Assembly (NCBI RefSeq): GCF_015751045.1
Contig: NZ_BNJW01000008.1
Location: 48,131-112,130, forward strand
Source: Enterococcus lactis
GTDB lineage: Bacteria; Bacillota; Bacilli; Lactobacillales; Enterococcaceae
Direction of reading: 5' to 3'
Length of the DNA: 64,000 nt
Shown here: in pieces, positions 49,869-58,558 of the stretch
Layout of the letters: every line of letters begins with the position of its first letter
Numbering within the stretch: position 1 is the stretch's first letter
Notes under the pieces: model-generated
Seen by the model: the letters and a program-made list of their open reading frames with translations, nothing else
Databases searched by the model: none
What the model was told of the DNA's origin: nothing
Program-made: the position numbers and the translations under genes

Positions 49869-52283
49869 TTCCACGACAATTTGTTTTTGTGTATCCGATG
49901 TTTGCGAAAAATCAATAGTAAAGCGACCCATCTGCTCATCATAGGTGATTCCTTCACTCATGCTTCGAATAGCTTCAAAATTATTTGGTAATTCAATTGT
50001 TATTTTCGTCTTTGTATGAGCAAGATCAGCAAACGTATAACTTTTTTCTTGTTCGTTTATTTTCTTTAATACAGAAAGTGGTTTATCTGTTTTTAATCCA
50101 TCTAATTCTCCACCAGTATTATCCCAAAAATTGATACCCAAATAACCGGATTCTTTTACTTTTACTGCTTGAATTTTTGGAGTATTTTGAAGAATAGTAA
50201 CTGGTTCTTTTTCTGCATATTCTTTTAATCCTTTTTCGTTCACTCCTGGTAATATCACATATGCATAAGCTTCATTGATTGGATGTTTTCCATGATTGAT
50301 CAAAAACTTCCGATAACTTCCATGATAAACTTCATCACTGGGAAATGATTCGTTTATTTCCCTATAAGTACCTTGCCGTTCTTCACTTATCACTTTTACT
50401 GTTTCTTTCTCAGGAAAATAATAACCGATCGATGTTTCTGGTTGACTTGATTGTAACAATAACCATTCTTTTTCACTTTGTTCGGTTGGCTGGGTAACTT
50501 CTCCTGTTTCTGTTACAACTTTATAAGTAAACTGATCGTTTAATAAACGATTATCTATAACCGTTTCAATAGACGCATTTGTGTTACCGGTAATTCCCGA
50601 ACCAAGCGCAATCAATTGATCGTCAAGCACAAACCACGATTTTTTCCCTTTGACATCCATTGGCAAAACTGTCCCATTATTCTTTGTTCCAGTTTTATTT
50701 AGAGCCATACCTACCACTGCCTGACCTTCATTTGATACACCGCCAACGGCTTTTTCATTTGATCGCACAGTCGTAAAAGAAGAGATTTCATCTTTTAAAG
50801 GGACTGTATCGACCGTTGTTCCTGGCAATCGATAAGGATCGACAGTCGGCCAATAGCTTTTACCGAATTGTACATCATCCTCATTATATAAGTAGACCAT
50901 CCCATCCGATGTATGCCAGCCACGTTTGTTTTCTTTATTTCCTGCTTCAAAAGAAGAGATACGGTTCGAATACATACTGATTCCTACCATATACTTACTG
51001 GTACGCTGAACAAAACGATCCATTTTATGATACATTTTTGTCCCTATGAATGGTAAATCCTTCCCTAAAATCGTCTGGTCTTCTAATAAGGATAGTGTCA
51101 TGACCAGGTCATTATAATCTCTTACATTCGTTATATAATACGAAGGGTTCAATTGCATCCAATATTTGACTGCTTCTTTTAGTTCCTTTTGCTTATCTTC
51201 TGGTGCAAATTTTGAAACAATCAATAAATTATACATCGTTGAAGACCCGTATCCTACCTTCGTCTTTGAAGGCGCACGTGAAATAGCGCGTCCATTCACC
51301 ATGGGAAGCATTTCACCTTGGTAAATCAAAGGAATAAAGGCCTTCTCTACATTTTCTACGAAAGCGTGAATGGCATCAGAAGCTGCTGTATAAGAAGTCC
51401 CATCCACAATCGTAAAAATCTGTCCAACTCCTTTGATTAGTACATTCCCGTAAGAACCTGTATAAGGAATATCATTATGCTGGATAAAGGAACCATCTGC
51501 GTAAAACCCATCTCCACTTGCCACGAGTTGAAAAACATCTTTGATCCCATTCACTGCTTGATGGATTTTTGTGGCATCTTTTTGTAAAATACCTACTCCT
51601 AAAACAGTCAATGATAAGTCTGTTCGATTGGCACCGGTCGTTGAAAAGTTAGGGATAAATGCAAGGTCTACAAATGAATCTTGTGGTTTAGTATATAATT
51701 GCTGGAATGGATCAGGTACATATTGACTCAAAATAGCTGTATATTGTTGGATTTTTTCACTGGATAGCTCTTGGTGCAACAGTAGAAGGATATTCACAAA
51801 TTTTTGTGGGATACCAATTTGCCAATCCCACCAATTTCCATAATACTTTTTCCCATCATATCCTTTTTTGGTAATCATAAAATCGATTCCCTCTTTAATT
51901 GCTGCAGCAACCTCTGGCTGTTGATAAAGTGTTGTCCCTTTTGTTTTATAGGCATAAGTAAGTTTCTGGAGTTTCATAAATTGTGTCGTCAAATCTGCTG
52001 AAGAAGTATTTCCCGATTCAAGTGGCCATAGATAGGTCCGGTCAGGTGATTGATCCAATGTTTGATATAAATTTTCCGCTTCTTTTGATAACGCTTCTAT
52101 ATATGCTCTTAATGACTCATTTTCCGGACTTTCTTTTTCAAAGACAAGTTGACTTTTCCATCGTTCTTCCATCTTTTGAAATTCATCTTCCTCGGCAAAG
52201 GTTGATATACTCATTCCAAATAAACTAATTAAACTAAGCATACTCATCAAAAGAAGCCTTTTACCCAAACCTTTTTTCTCCAT
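49866..52283 (-). CDS. PL8 polysaccharide lyase (hyaluronate/chondroitin lyase type)
   Basis: Secreted lyase of 805 residues (signal peptide about 1-30) that should cut uronic-acid-containing host glycans to unsaturated disaccharides. In order: alpha/alpha toroid with the aromatic patch YGNWWDWQIGIPQ (about 148-160), catalytic N219 in GANRTD, H269 and Y278 in HNDIPYTGSYG, R332/R336 in NGRAISR, then beta-sandwich domains. The spacings 50 and 9 equal those of N349, H399, Y408 in pneumococcal hyaluronate lyase. No LPXTG motif, so it is probably released. It follows the IID gene in the same orientation. Substrate could be hyaluronan, chondroitin or both. Confidence 0.92.
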   Translation of the reverse strand: MEKKGLGKRLLLMSMLSLISLFGMSISTFAEEDEFQKMEERWKSQLVFEKESPENESLRAYIEALSKEAENLYQTLDQSPDRTYLWPLESGNTSSADLTTQFMKLQKLTYAYKTKGTTLYQQPEVAAAIKEGIDFMITKKGYDGKKYYGNWWDWQIGIPQKFVNILLLLHQELSSEKIQQYTAILSQYVPDPFQQLYTKPQDSFVDLAFIPNFSTTGANRTDLSLTVLGVGILQKDATKIHQAVNGIKDVFQLVASGDGFYADGSFIQHNDIPYTGSYGNVLIKGVGQIFTIVDGTSYTAASDAIHAFVENVEKAFIPLIYQGEMLPMVNGRAISRAPSKTKVGYGSSTMYNLLIVSKFAPEDKQKELKEAVKYWMQLNPSYYITNVRDYNDLVMTLSLLEDQTILGKDLPFIGTKMYHKMDRFVQRTSKYMVGISMYSNRISSFEAGNKENKRGWHTSDGMVYLYNEDDVQFGKSYWPTVDPYRLPGTTVDTVPLKDEISSFTTVRSNEKAVGGVSNEGQAVVGMALNKTGTKNNGTVLPMDVKGKKSWFVLDDQLIALGSGITGNTNASIETVIDNRLLNDQFTYKVVTETGEVTQPTEQSEKEWLLLQSSQPETSIGYYFPEKETVKVISEERQGTYREINESFPSDEVYHGSYRKFLINHGKHPINEAYAYVILPGVNEKGLKEYAEKEPVTILQNTPKIQAVKVKESGYLGINFWDNTGGELDGLKTDKPLSVLKKINEQEKSYTFADLAHTKTKITIELPNNFEAIRSMSEGITYDEQMGRFTIDFSQTSDTQKQIVVE

Positions 52284-52321
52284 CTTTGCTCCCTCTTTCT
52301 CATCAGATTGTATGAATATAC

Positions 52322-52372
52322 AGAGGCTAAAATCACATTTATCTTAGTGAATGAGAAAACCGCTTAGCCTCT
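52322..52372 (-). promoter_or_regulatory. hairpin between IID and PL8 genes
   Basis: AGAGGCTAA / TTAGCCTCT arms around a 33-base loop, no T-run. It may process or attenuate the message between the PTS genes and the lyase. No other feature is seen in the 135-base gap. Confidence 0.5.
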
Positions 52373-52418
52373 ACTTTTTGGACAAATGTGTGAACGGACG
52401 TATCTCACTTTTCCTTTT

Positions 52419-53225
52419 TTAAGCTAAAATACCAAACGCACTTAATGCAATGGAAAGAATCAAAATGATCCAGATTACTCGTGTGGAATTCAATTTCTTT
52501 TGTCCCAACATCCAATAAGTTAATAAAACAAGTAATACTGGAACAAGAGAGGGTAAAATAGCGTCTAATGTATCTTGGATAACTAATTCCACCCCATCTT
52601 TTTTATAAACAAATGGGACCGTTGCCTTTACCACGGAAGGAATCAAAGCACCAATTACCGTGACACCTAAAACTGTTGCGGCATTAGTGAATGCAGATAA
52701 TTTGTTTTTCAAAGTTGTGACAAGTTTGACTCCTTGTTTGTATCCTAATGGTAATAATGCAGCCCGTCCAAATAATAAAGCGATATTCGCGATGACCCAA
52801 ATCACACACCCAACAATTGAGCCACTTTGAGCTAATGTTCCTGCGATCGATCCAAAAATCGTTCCCCAAATCACATGGAACAATGAATCACCTACGCCAG
52901 CAAGAGAACCCATTAAAGCTGTTTTTAAGGCAATGATTGTGTCTTTTGCTTTGTAACCATCTTCTTCTTCGATTGCCACATCAATCCCCATGATCAAATT
53001 TCCGAAAATCGCGTTGGTATTGAAGAATTGATTATGTGTACGCATCATATCCTGTAATTGTGATTCGTCATTACCATAGAATTTTTTCAATACTGGTAAT
53101 ATCCCATATAAATAGCCAGAACTCATCATTCGTTCATAGTTCCAGTTCAGCTGACTTCCTAAAATATAGCGCCAACTAATCGCATTCAGCTCTTGCTTTG
53201 TTAATTTCTGGTTATTCATCCCCAT
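52419..53225 (-). CDS. PTS mannose-family EIID
   Basis: Membrane subunit of a mannose-family PTS, about 268 residues, with a soluble N-terminal half (LTKQELNAISWRYILGSQLNWNYERMMSSGYLYG) and C-terminal helices. GDSLFHVIWGTIFGSIAGTLAQSG is typical for EIID. Several ATGs follow AAGGAGG; 53225 gives the best spacing, with 53219 as an alternative. It overlaps the end of IIC. By context it imports the disaccharides released by the PL8 lyase. Confidence 0.92.
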   Translation of the reverse strand: MGMNNQKLTKQELNAISWRYILGSQLNWNYERMMSSGYLYGILPVLKKFYGNDESQLQDMMRTHNQFFNTNAIFGNLIMGIDVAIEEEDGYKAKDTIIALKTALMGSLAGVGDSLFHVIWGTIFGSIAGTLAQSGSIVGCVIWVIANIALLFGRAALLPLGYKQGVKLVTTLKNKLSAFTNAATVLGVTVIGALIPSVVKATVPFVYKKDGVELVIQDTLDAILPSLVPVLLVLLTYWMLGQKKLNSTRVIWIILILSIALSAFGILA

Positions 53226-54009
53226 CATATCCTCCTTCAAATGTTCCATTATTTGTGGCTGTCATTGTCGGATGTTCTGCTTTTTCACTATCTTTTTTAA
53301 ATACAATAATTGCAGCAATCACACCGACGATTGAGATACCAAGCATTGGCACTTGTAAATAAGCGGCTAAAAAGAAACCCAATAGTAAATAAGGAATATA
53401 TTGTTTTGTTGGAAGGTAATGCAACAAGATTCCTACACCAACGACTGGTAACACCCCACCAGCAGTTTTTAGTCCATTCATCAACCATTCTGGTGTATTT
53501 TCTGTGATCGTTGAAACAGCAGCATCACCGACTAAAAGCATCAATAAAATCGGAATGGCTCGTGACAATCCCCAAAGAAAAGAGCCAGATAAGACTAATC
53601 GCGGTATACGATTGATTTTCATATCATCAATTGCTCTATCTACACGATGCAAGAGATAAACATTACAAAAGCGAGCGACTACATCAAGTTGCAACATCAA
53701 TAAAGATACTGGAACAGCCAATCCTATACCATACTCTGCACCTTTCCCAGAGATAACCGCAAATACTGTTCCCAAGACGGCTCCTGTGAAATAATCAGGA
53801 ACTGATGCCCCACTGAAAGCCGCAATCCCTAGTCTCATTAGTTGCAATGTACCTCCAACCATCAAGCCTGTTTTTAAGTCTCCCATGATCATTCCAGAAA
53901 TCATACCTGCGATGGCTGGTTGTGTTAATGTATTTGAAATAAGCGAATCATTGATTGCAATAAAAGCATAAACCGTAATAAGAATAATTTGATACGCTGC
54001 TAAGTGCAT
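53212..54009 (-). CDS. PTS mannose-family EIIC
   Basis: Membrane subunit of 265 residues with about seven helices. NDSLISNTLTQPAIAGMISGMIMGDLKTGLMVGGTLQLMRLGI is characteristic of the AgaW/ManY group, where the G-x-x-x-T-Q region lines the sugar path. GAGGAGG precedes ATG 54009. It lies between IIAB and IID. Confidence 0.93.
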   Translation of the reverse strand: MHLAAYQIILITVYAFIAINDSLISNTLTQPAIAGMISGMIMGDLKTGLMVGGTLQLMRLGIAAFSGASVPDYFTGAVLGTVFAVISGKGAEYGIGLAVPVSLLMLQLDVVARFCNVYLLHRVDRAIDDMKINRIPRLVLSGSFLWGLSRAIPILLMLLVGDAAVSTITENTPEWLMNGLKTAGGVLPVVGVGILLHYLPTKQYIPYLLLGFFLAAYLQVPMLGISIVGVIAAIIVFKKDSEKAEHPTMTATNNGTFEGGYDGDE

Positions 54010-54032
54010 ACTTTCTTCCTCCTCATTTTTGT

Positions 54033-54959
54033 TTAATTTCTCAGTTTATCCATGAAGTCAATAACTGGATCATTTGGTACCAATTGAGCGGTTACATTTA
54101 TATCCATTGCTGCAATTGATTCGAACACATCAATTTCTTCTTCTAATACTTGGATACTTTTTGTTATATCTTTTGATCCCTCTTTATAACTCATATTTCC
54201 AACATTTACGTGTGTTAGCTTTCCTCCGGCTTTCAAATAACGTAAGACATCTGTTGGATTTTTGAATACTAGGAATAGACGCTGTTTTCCATACTTTCCT
54301 GAACGTATATTTTTCGCAGCAGATTCAACCGACAAAACTGAAAGTCTCATTGATGTAGGCGCTGCCATTCTTAAGGAAGATTTTTGTAACGTATCTGCTG
54401 CTGCTTCATCGTTGATCACAATGATTCGCTGTGTGTGCAAACTGGGCGCCCAGATGCCCGCAACTTGTCCATGGATCAAACGCTCGTCTATCCTGACATT
54501 CACGATATTTTCTTTTCCTTTATATGCCTCATACAATTGGCTATTATCCATTGGAAGGCTTGGTTCTTTTTCGATTTCTGTTTGTTTCATTTTTTGCTTC
54601 ACATCAACAATGCCAGTTGTTGCTGCTTGGATCAATTCTTTTACCGTAGCAGTTGAATTCAACGTTGCTTCTATGACTAATGGTAAAGACATCCCTGCAA
54701 TAATTTCTACATTTTCTGATTCTAGATAGTTGCTTAATGCTACATTACATGGCGTACCACCTAAAAGATCTGCAATAATCAAGGATGAGCCGTTAAGGGC
54801 TTTCATTTTTTTTAATAATTCTTCTTCGAATTGCCGATTGTCTCCATCAGGCGTCAACGCAACGACATGAACATGATCTTGCTTTCCGACGATCATTTCT
54901 AAACTTGCCTTGACGCCTTCAGCCATACTGCCATGACTAATCAATATAATATTCTGCAT
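54033..54959 (-). CDS. PTS mannose-family EIIAB fusion
   Basis: Cytoplasmic phosphocarrier of 308 residues. IIA domain (about 1-125) with phospho-His H9 in ILISHGSMAEG; linker rich in Lys, Glu and Pro (about 125-148); IIB domain (about 150-308) with phospho-His H163 in DERLIHGQVAG. Start ATG 54959 follows GGGGAGG. It is the first gene of the PTS-lyase operon; upstream lie palindromes shared with the GntR/UTRA gene at 60308 and the GH88 operon. Confidence 0.93.
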   Translation of the reverse strand: MQNIILISHGSMAEGVKASLEMIVGKQDHVHVVALTPDGDNRQFEEELLKKMKALNGSSLIIADLLGGTPCNVALSNYLESENVEIIAGMSLPLVIEATLNSTATVKELIQAATTGIVDVKQKMKQTEIEKEPSLPMDNSQLYEAYKGKENIVNVRIDERLIHGQVAGIWAPSLHTQRIIVINDEAAADTLQKSSLRMAAPTSMRLSVLSVESAAKNIRSGKYGKQRLFLVFKNPTDVLRYLKAGGKLTHVNVGNMSYKEGSKDITKSIQVLEEEIDVFESIAAMDINVTAQLVPNDPVIDFMDKLRN

Positions 54960-54990
54960 CACTTTTCCTCCCCAAAAATAAAATCCTACT

Positions 54991-55000
54991 TAACATATTA
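54991..55000. promoter_or_regulatory. secondary GntR-type operator upstream of PTS-lyase operon
   Basis: TAACATATTA, one base from the TAACATGTTA core at 55056-55065 and 60256-60265; a looser copy TAACATAGTT begins at 55021. Confidence 0.45.
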
Positions 55001-55055
55001 TCTTTTGTACAAACACACTATAACATAGTTTATCTCATTCGTAAACCTAACATCT

Positions 55056-55065
55056 TAACATGTTA
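55056..55065. promoter_or_regulatory. GntR operator upstream of PTS-lyase operon
   Basis: TAACATGTTA, flanked outward by ACAT and ATGT, identical to the core upstream of gntR (60256-60265). A minus-strand promoter candidate (-35 TTTACG 55040-55045, -10 TATAGT 55018-55023) lies just downstream. Confidence 0.7.
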
Positions 55066-55110
55066 TGTTTTTTTATTTCTGTACAATTATCTAAAAAGTA
55101 TCAGCATACA

Positions 55111-55161
55111 AAAAAGGTGAGAGGCAAAAGTAGCTCTTAAACTTTTGCCTCTCACCTTTTT
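55111..55161 (-). terminator. terminator of the fructose-type PTS/alsE operon
   Basis: Perfect 21-base arms, AAAAAGGTGAGAGG at the left and CCTCTCACCTTTTT at the right, loop of nine bases. Confidence 0.92.
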
Positions 55162-55171
55162 AACTATTTCC

Positions 55172-55861
55172 TTATTCTATACTTTTTCCAGTTGTTTCCT
55201 CATAGTCTCTTTTCATGATGGTCCATGATTTCTCAATGTCTTCGTCTAAACCAAATAATCCACTACGGCCGATGATATAGATATCTGGTCCGGCATGATC
55301 AATTCGCTTAAATGATTTTCGATTCGAAGATCCGTCCATTTCGATCAAATAATGATATCCCTTTTCTTGACGAAGTTTTCTTAAATCAACGATTTTATCT
55401 AATGTGCTTTCGATGAAGCGCTGTCCAGCAAAACCGGGATCGACTGTCATGATAGTGATTTTATCCACTAAATCAATATAAGGGAAAATAGTTTCAATAG
55501 GTGTTTCAGGATTTAATACGACTCCTGCTTTTAGCCCTGCAGCATGGATCTGATCGATCAATCGAAAGGCTAGCCCGTCTAAACATTCGACATGCATACA
55601 AATCCATTCGCATTTTTGTGCAATCAATTGATTCACCCAAAAACTTTGGTCTGTGACCATTAAATGGGCAGACATTGGTAAATGACTGATTTTTCGTACT
55701 TCCTCAATGAACCATGGAGACAATGTCAGATTAGGTACATAATGTCCATCCATGATATCGATATGATAAGAATCGACATGCTGATTCAAAAATTCAATTT
55801 GTTCCTTAAATTTATCTAGATCCATCGTCATTAAAGATGGTGAGAACAAAACTTTACTCAT
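55172..55861 (-). CDS. alsE: D-allulose-6-phosphate 3-epimerase-like protein
   Basis: Cytoplasmic (beta/alpha)8 epimerase of 229 residues in the ribulose-phosphate 3-epimerase family. Catalytic Asp and metal ligands lie in YHIDIMDGHYVPNLTLSP and ITIMTVDPGFAGQ, with a His in SAHLMV. The string SPSLM-x-MDL-x-KFKEQIEF and RLIDQI ... LNPETP resemble E. coli AlsE more than Rpe, suggesting allulose-6-P to fructose-6-P. It is the last gene of a fructose-family PTS operon, which fits import of a ketose or its epimer as 6-phosphate. Housekeeping Rpe is the alternative reading. Confidence 0.8.
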   Translation of the reverse strand: MSKVLFSPSLMTMDLDKFKEQIEFLNQHVDSYHIDIMDGHYVPNLTLSPWFIEEVRKISHLPMSAHLMVTDQSFWVNQLIAQKCEWICMHVECLDGLAFRLIDQIHAAGLKAGVVLNPETPIETIFPYIDLVDKITIMTVDPGFAGQRFIESTLDKIVDLRKLRQEKGYHYLIEMDGSSNRKSFKRIDHAGPDIYIIGRSGLFGLDEDIEKSWTIMKRDYEETTGKSIE

Positions 55862-55917
55862 ATATAAGACTCCTTTATTTAAAAATCAATGATTGAATCC
55901 CCGACTAAATGTAGGAC

Positions 55918-57015
55918 TTAGAAAATCTGAATGTCTCCCAAGTCAATATCTTCTTCTTCCTTTTCCACTACGGATTCGACTTCTTTCCCCACATCTTTTT
56001 TGATAATTGCCAAAACAACGGCTGTCACAAGAACATTCACTAAGATTGCTATCACGCCTGCCCAAGGTCTGGACATCGTCGGAATCATCAATACGCCGCC
56101 AAAGGGTACTGTTGCATCGGCGCCTAGGATCATTGTCGTTGCACCACCAGCAAATCCGCCAATAGCCGTAGCAACCACACCTCGGACGATATCATTCATC
56201 ACTAGTGGGATCACACCTTCGACGATATTGATCACACCCATTGGAACAGCTGATTTCAATGTTTCGACTTCCACTTTTGTATAGATGTTTTTCCGAAATA
56301 TTTTTGCGACAAAGTAAGCTAATCCAAAACCGATAGGCGTCGCCGTATTTACCAATTGGAGGGCTGTAATTGGCCCATTGATTCCTTCTGCTTGCATTGT
56401 GAGAACAAAGGCAAAAACAGTTTTGTTAATTGGTCCACCATAATCAACGCCACTTAGTAAGCCGATTACACCGCCAAAAATCAACAAGGACGAATTACCT
56501 AATCCATCTAAGAAATTCGTAAGAAAAGACGTAAACAAGGCAACAGGTGTTCCAATGATATAGACCATGATTAACCCACCTAGGATAGAAGCAACAAATG
56601 GAATAATCAATGTTGGCATCAGTCCTTTTGCCCAATTTGGGACTTTCACATGGTTTAAAATAGCTAACACGAGAAATCCAGAAAGATAGCCACCTAATAT
56701 CCCCCCAATAAAACCAGCCCCAATAGCATTCGCTGTCAATCCGATGATGAACCCTGGAGCAATCCCTGGTTTTGCTGCAATAGAATAAGAAATCCCTGTT
56801 GCAATGACTACAGGAAGTAACCCTAAACCAGCGCCTCCCATTGTTGCTAAAGCATCAAAAAAAGAAAATTTACCTTGTACCAGTGTCCCTTGACTTGTTC
56901 CACCGAACGCCATCCCGATAGCAATCAAGAACCCTGCTCCACAAACGATTGGAATCAAATAAGAAATCGCTGTCAATAAATGTCCCTTTAAATTTAACTT
57001 TTTTATCTTTTCCAT
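55918..57015 (-). CDS. PTS fructose-family EIIC
   Basis: Membrane channel of about 365 residues and about nine helices. Family marks: LTAISYLIPIVCGAGFLIAIGMAFGG near the start, GFIGGILGGYLSG, and GPINKTVFAF with the conserved P-x-N-K motif. ATG 57015 follows GGAGGG. Free-standing IIC with separate IIA and IIB genes directly upstream on the same strand. Confidence 0.92.
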   Translation of the reverse strand: MEKIKKLNLKGHLLTAISYLIPIVCGAGFLIAIGMAFGGTSQGTLVQGKFSFFDALATMGGAGLGLLPVVIATGISYSIAAKPGIAPGFIIGLTANAIGAGFIGGILGGYLSGFLVLAILNHVKVPNWAKGLMPTLIIPFVASILGGLIMVYIIGTPVALFTSFLTNFLDGLGNSSLLIFGGVIGLLSGVDYGGPINKTVFAFVLTMQAEGINGPITALQLVNTATPIGFGLAYFVAKIFRKNIYTKVEVETLKSAVPMGVINIVEGVIPLVMNDIVRGVVATAIGGFAGGATTMILGADATVPFGGVLMIPTMSRPWAGVIAILVNVLVTAVVLAIIKKDVGKEVESVVEKEEEDIDLGDIQIF

Positions 57016-57034
57016 CTTTTTTCCCTCCTTATGA

Positions 57035-57355
57035 TCAAACAAGTTGTTTTTCAATTATTTCTTGTGCTTTTTCGATCAGTTTATTGGGTGACTTTACGGC
57101 TATTTCAGTGGGGACTTGAATGATACGTTTTCCTTCAAATCGTTCTCTGCCGCTTATTTTCACATCAATTGCCAGAATCACGAGATCTGCTTCTTTTATT
57201 TGCTCTGGGGTTAATTCATTCTCGATTCCAATCGTTCCTTGTGTTTCGATATGCATCTCGTGTCCTGCTTTTTTGGCTGCATTTTCTAATTTTTCTTGTG
57301 CAATATACGTATGGGCAATCCCAACTGTACATGCAGCTACTCCTATGATCTTCAT
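57035..57355 (-). CDS. PTS fructose-family EIIB (copy 1)
   Basis: Phosphocarrier of 106 residues with phospho-Cys C9 in VAACTVGIAHTYIAQEKLE. ATG 57355 follows AAGGAGG. Over its first 95 or so residues it is almost identical to the EIIB at 57840-58154; only the last ten residues differ clearly. Confidence 0.93.
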   Translation of the reverse strand: MKIIGVAACTVGIAHTYIAQEKLENAAKKAGHEMHIETQGTIGIENELTPEQIKEADLVILAIDVKISGRERFEGKRIIQVPTEIAVKSPNKLIEKAQEIIEKQLV

Positions 57356-57371
57356 GTTTTCTTCCTCCTTT

Positions 57372-57824
57372 TTATGATGCAAATGCTGCGATGACCTCTT
57401 TTGTCTCTTTTGCTTTGATCAATTGCTCAACAACTTCATCATTTCCTAGTTTCCTTGCAAATAAAGATAACAACTTCAAGTGAGTTTTAGCCCCTTCATT
57501 ATCATTGCCCACAGCAAACAAAATAATTCCTTTTACCCCTTTACCATCTAATGTTTCCCAAGGGATTTCTCGAGCTGTCACTCCAATTGCTACCCCGATC
57601 TTTTTGACAGATGCACTTTTTCCATGAGGAATTGCAATGTAGTTCCCAATACCTGTCTGCCCTTCTTTCTCACGAGCATATATATCTTTCATAAATTCTT
57701 TTACATCGGTGATATACGCATTTTCCAACAATATAGTTGCTAATTCTTCAAGTACTTCTTCTTTTGTCGTTCCTGCTAAGTTTGTTTTGATCGTATTCGG
57801 ATCGATAATGTTTGTTACTTCCAT
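57372..57824 (-). CDS. PTS fructose-family EIIA
   Basis: Phosphocarrier of 150 residues with phospho-His H67 in IAIPHGKS, preceded by GQTGIGNY, standard for fructose/mannitol EIIA. It lies between the two near-identical EIIB genes. Confidence 0.93.
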   Translation of the reverse strand: MEVTNIIDPNTIKTNLAGTTKEEVLEELATILLENAYITDVKEFMKDIYAREKEGQTGIGNYIAIPHGKSASVKKIGVAIGVTAREIPWETLDGKGVKGIILFAVGNDNEGAKTHLKLLSLFARKLGNDEVVEQLIKAKETKEVIAAFAS

Positions 57825-57839
57825 GGCATTTCCACTCCT

Positions 57840-58154
57840 TCACGCTTGTTTTACGACTTCAACGCCTTTTTCGATTAGTTTATTGGGTGATTTGATGGCG
57901 ATTTCTGTCGGTACTTGAATGATACGTTTTCCTTCAAATCGTTCTCTGCCACTTATTTTTACATCAATTGCCAGAATCACGAAATCTGCTTCTTTTATTT
58001 GTTCTGGGGTTAATTCATTCTCGATACCAATCGTTCCTTGCGTTTCGATATGCATCTCGTATCCTGCTTTTTTGGCTGCATTTTCTAATTTTTCTTGTGC
58101 AATATACGTATGGGCAATCCCAACTGTGCATGCGGCTACTCCTACGATTTTCAT
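57840..58154 (-). CDS. PTS fructose-family EIIB (copy 2)
   Basis: Phosphocarrier of 104 residues with phospho-Cys C9 in VAACTVGIAHTYIAQEKLE. A recent duplicate of the EIIB at 57035-57355, with DNA nearly identical through most of the gene. It overlaps the upstream EIIA-like gene by four bases. Confidence 0.93.
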   Translation of the reverse strand: MKIVGVAACTVGIAHTYIAQEKLENAAKKAGYEMHIETQGTIGIENELTPEQIKEADFVILAIDVKISGRERFEGKRIIQVPTEIAIKSPNKLIEKGVEVVKQA

Positions 58155-58558
58155 CTTTTATCTCTCCTTATTTTCTTTAATGTTTGCATAAATGTTTCGT
58201 CCGCTAAACATCTCATAAAATTTGCTATTTTCTTCTTTTTTTCCGTAGTTTCGTTTGGTGAAAGCAATACAAAAAGAATCAAATCGACTTGTTCGATTGC
58301 TTCGTTCCATTGAAAAATGGTTTTTTTGGGATACAAAATGATGATTTTTGATTCAGTGATCAACTCATGTTCAATATGAGGAAGAATGATCCCCTCTTCG
58401 ATTTGAATATTTCCATTTTGTTCACGCATAAGAAAAGCTTCCATCAATATGCTTATTTTCTCTTCTTCTCCAGGGTAAAGTGAACTTGCTAACCAATGAT
58501 ATGCCTCTCGTTGAGAAGTAACGGATACTTCGATTCTTTCGATGAACTCATCTTTCAT
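58151..58558 (-). CDS. stand-alone EIIA-like protein next to PRD regulator
   Basis: A 135-residue EIIA of fructose/mannitol type; IILPHIEHE places the phospho-His at H61. It is divergent from the EIIA at 57372 (lacks GQTGIG). Start ATG 58558 overlaps the end of the PRD regulator by 11 bases. MtlR-type regulators end in just such an EIIA domain after an EIIB-gat domain, so this looks like that domain as a separate gene. It may phosphorylate the regulator or the IIB proteins. Confidence 0.8.
   Translation of the reverse strand: MKDEFIERIEVSVTSQREAYHWLASSLYPGEEEKISILMEAFLMREQNGNIQIEEGIILPHIEHELITESKIIILYPKKTIFQWNEAIEQVDLILFVLLSPNETTEKKKKIANFMRCLADETFMQTLKKIRRDKR

Noticed and set aside
49866..52283. 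PL8 lyase as the known E. faecium hyl(Efm) gene
   Set aside because: hyl(Efm) encodes a glycoside hydrolase of a different family on megaplasmids; this protein has PL8 catalytic residues and a chromosomal-type setting.
54262..54729. 155-codon plus-strand frame opposite the EIIAB gene
   Set aside because: Shadow frame within a clear mannose-family EIIAB gene; no ribosome binding site.
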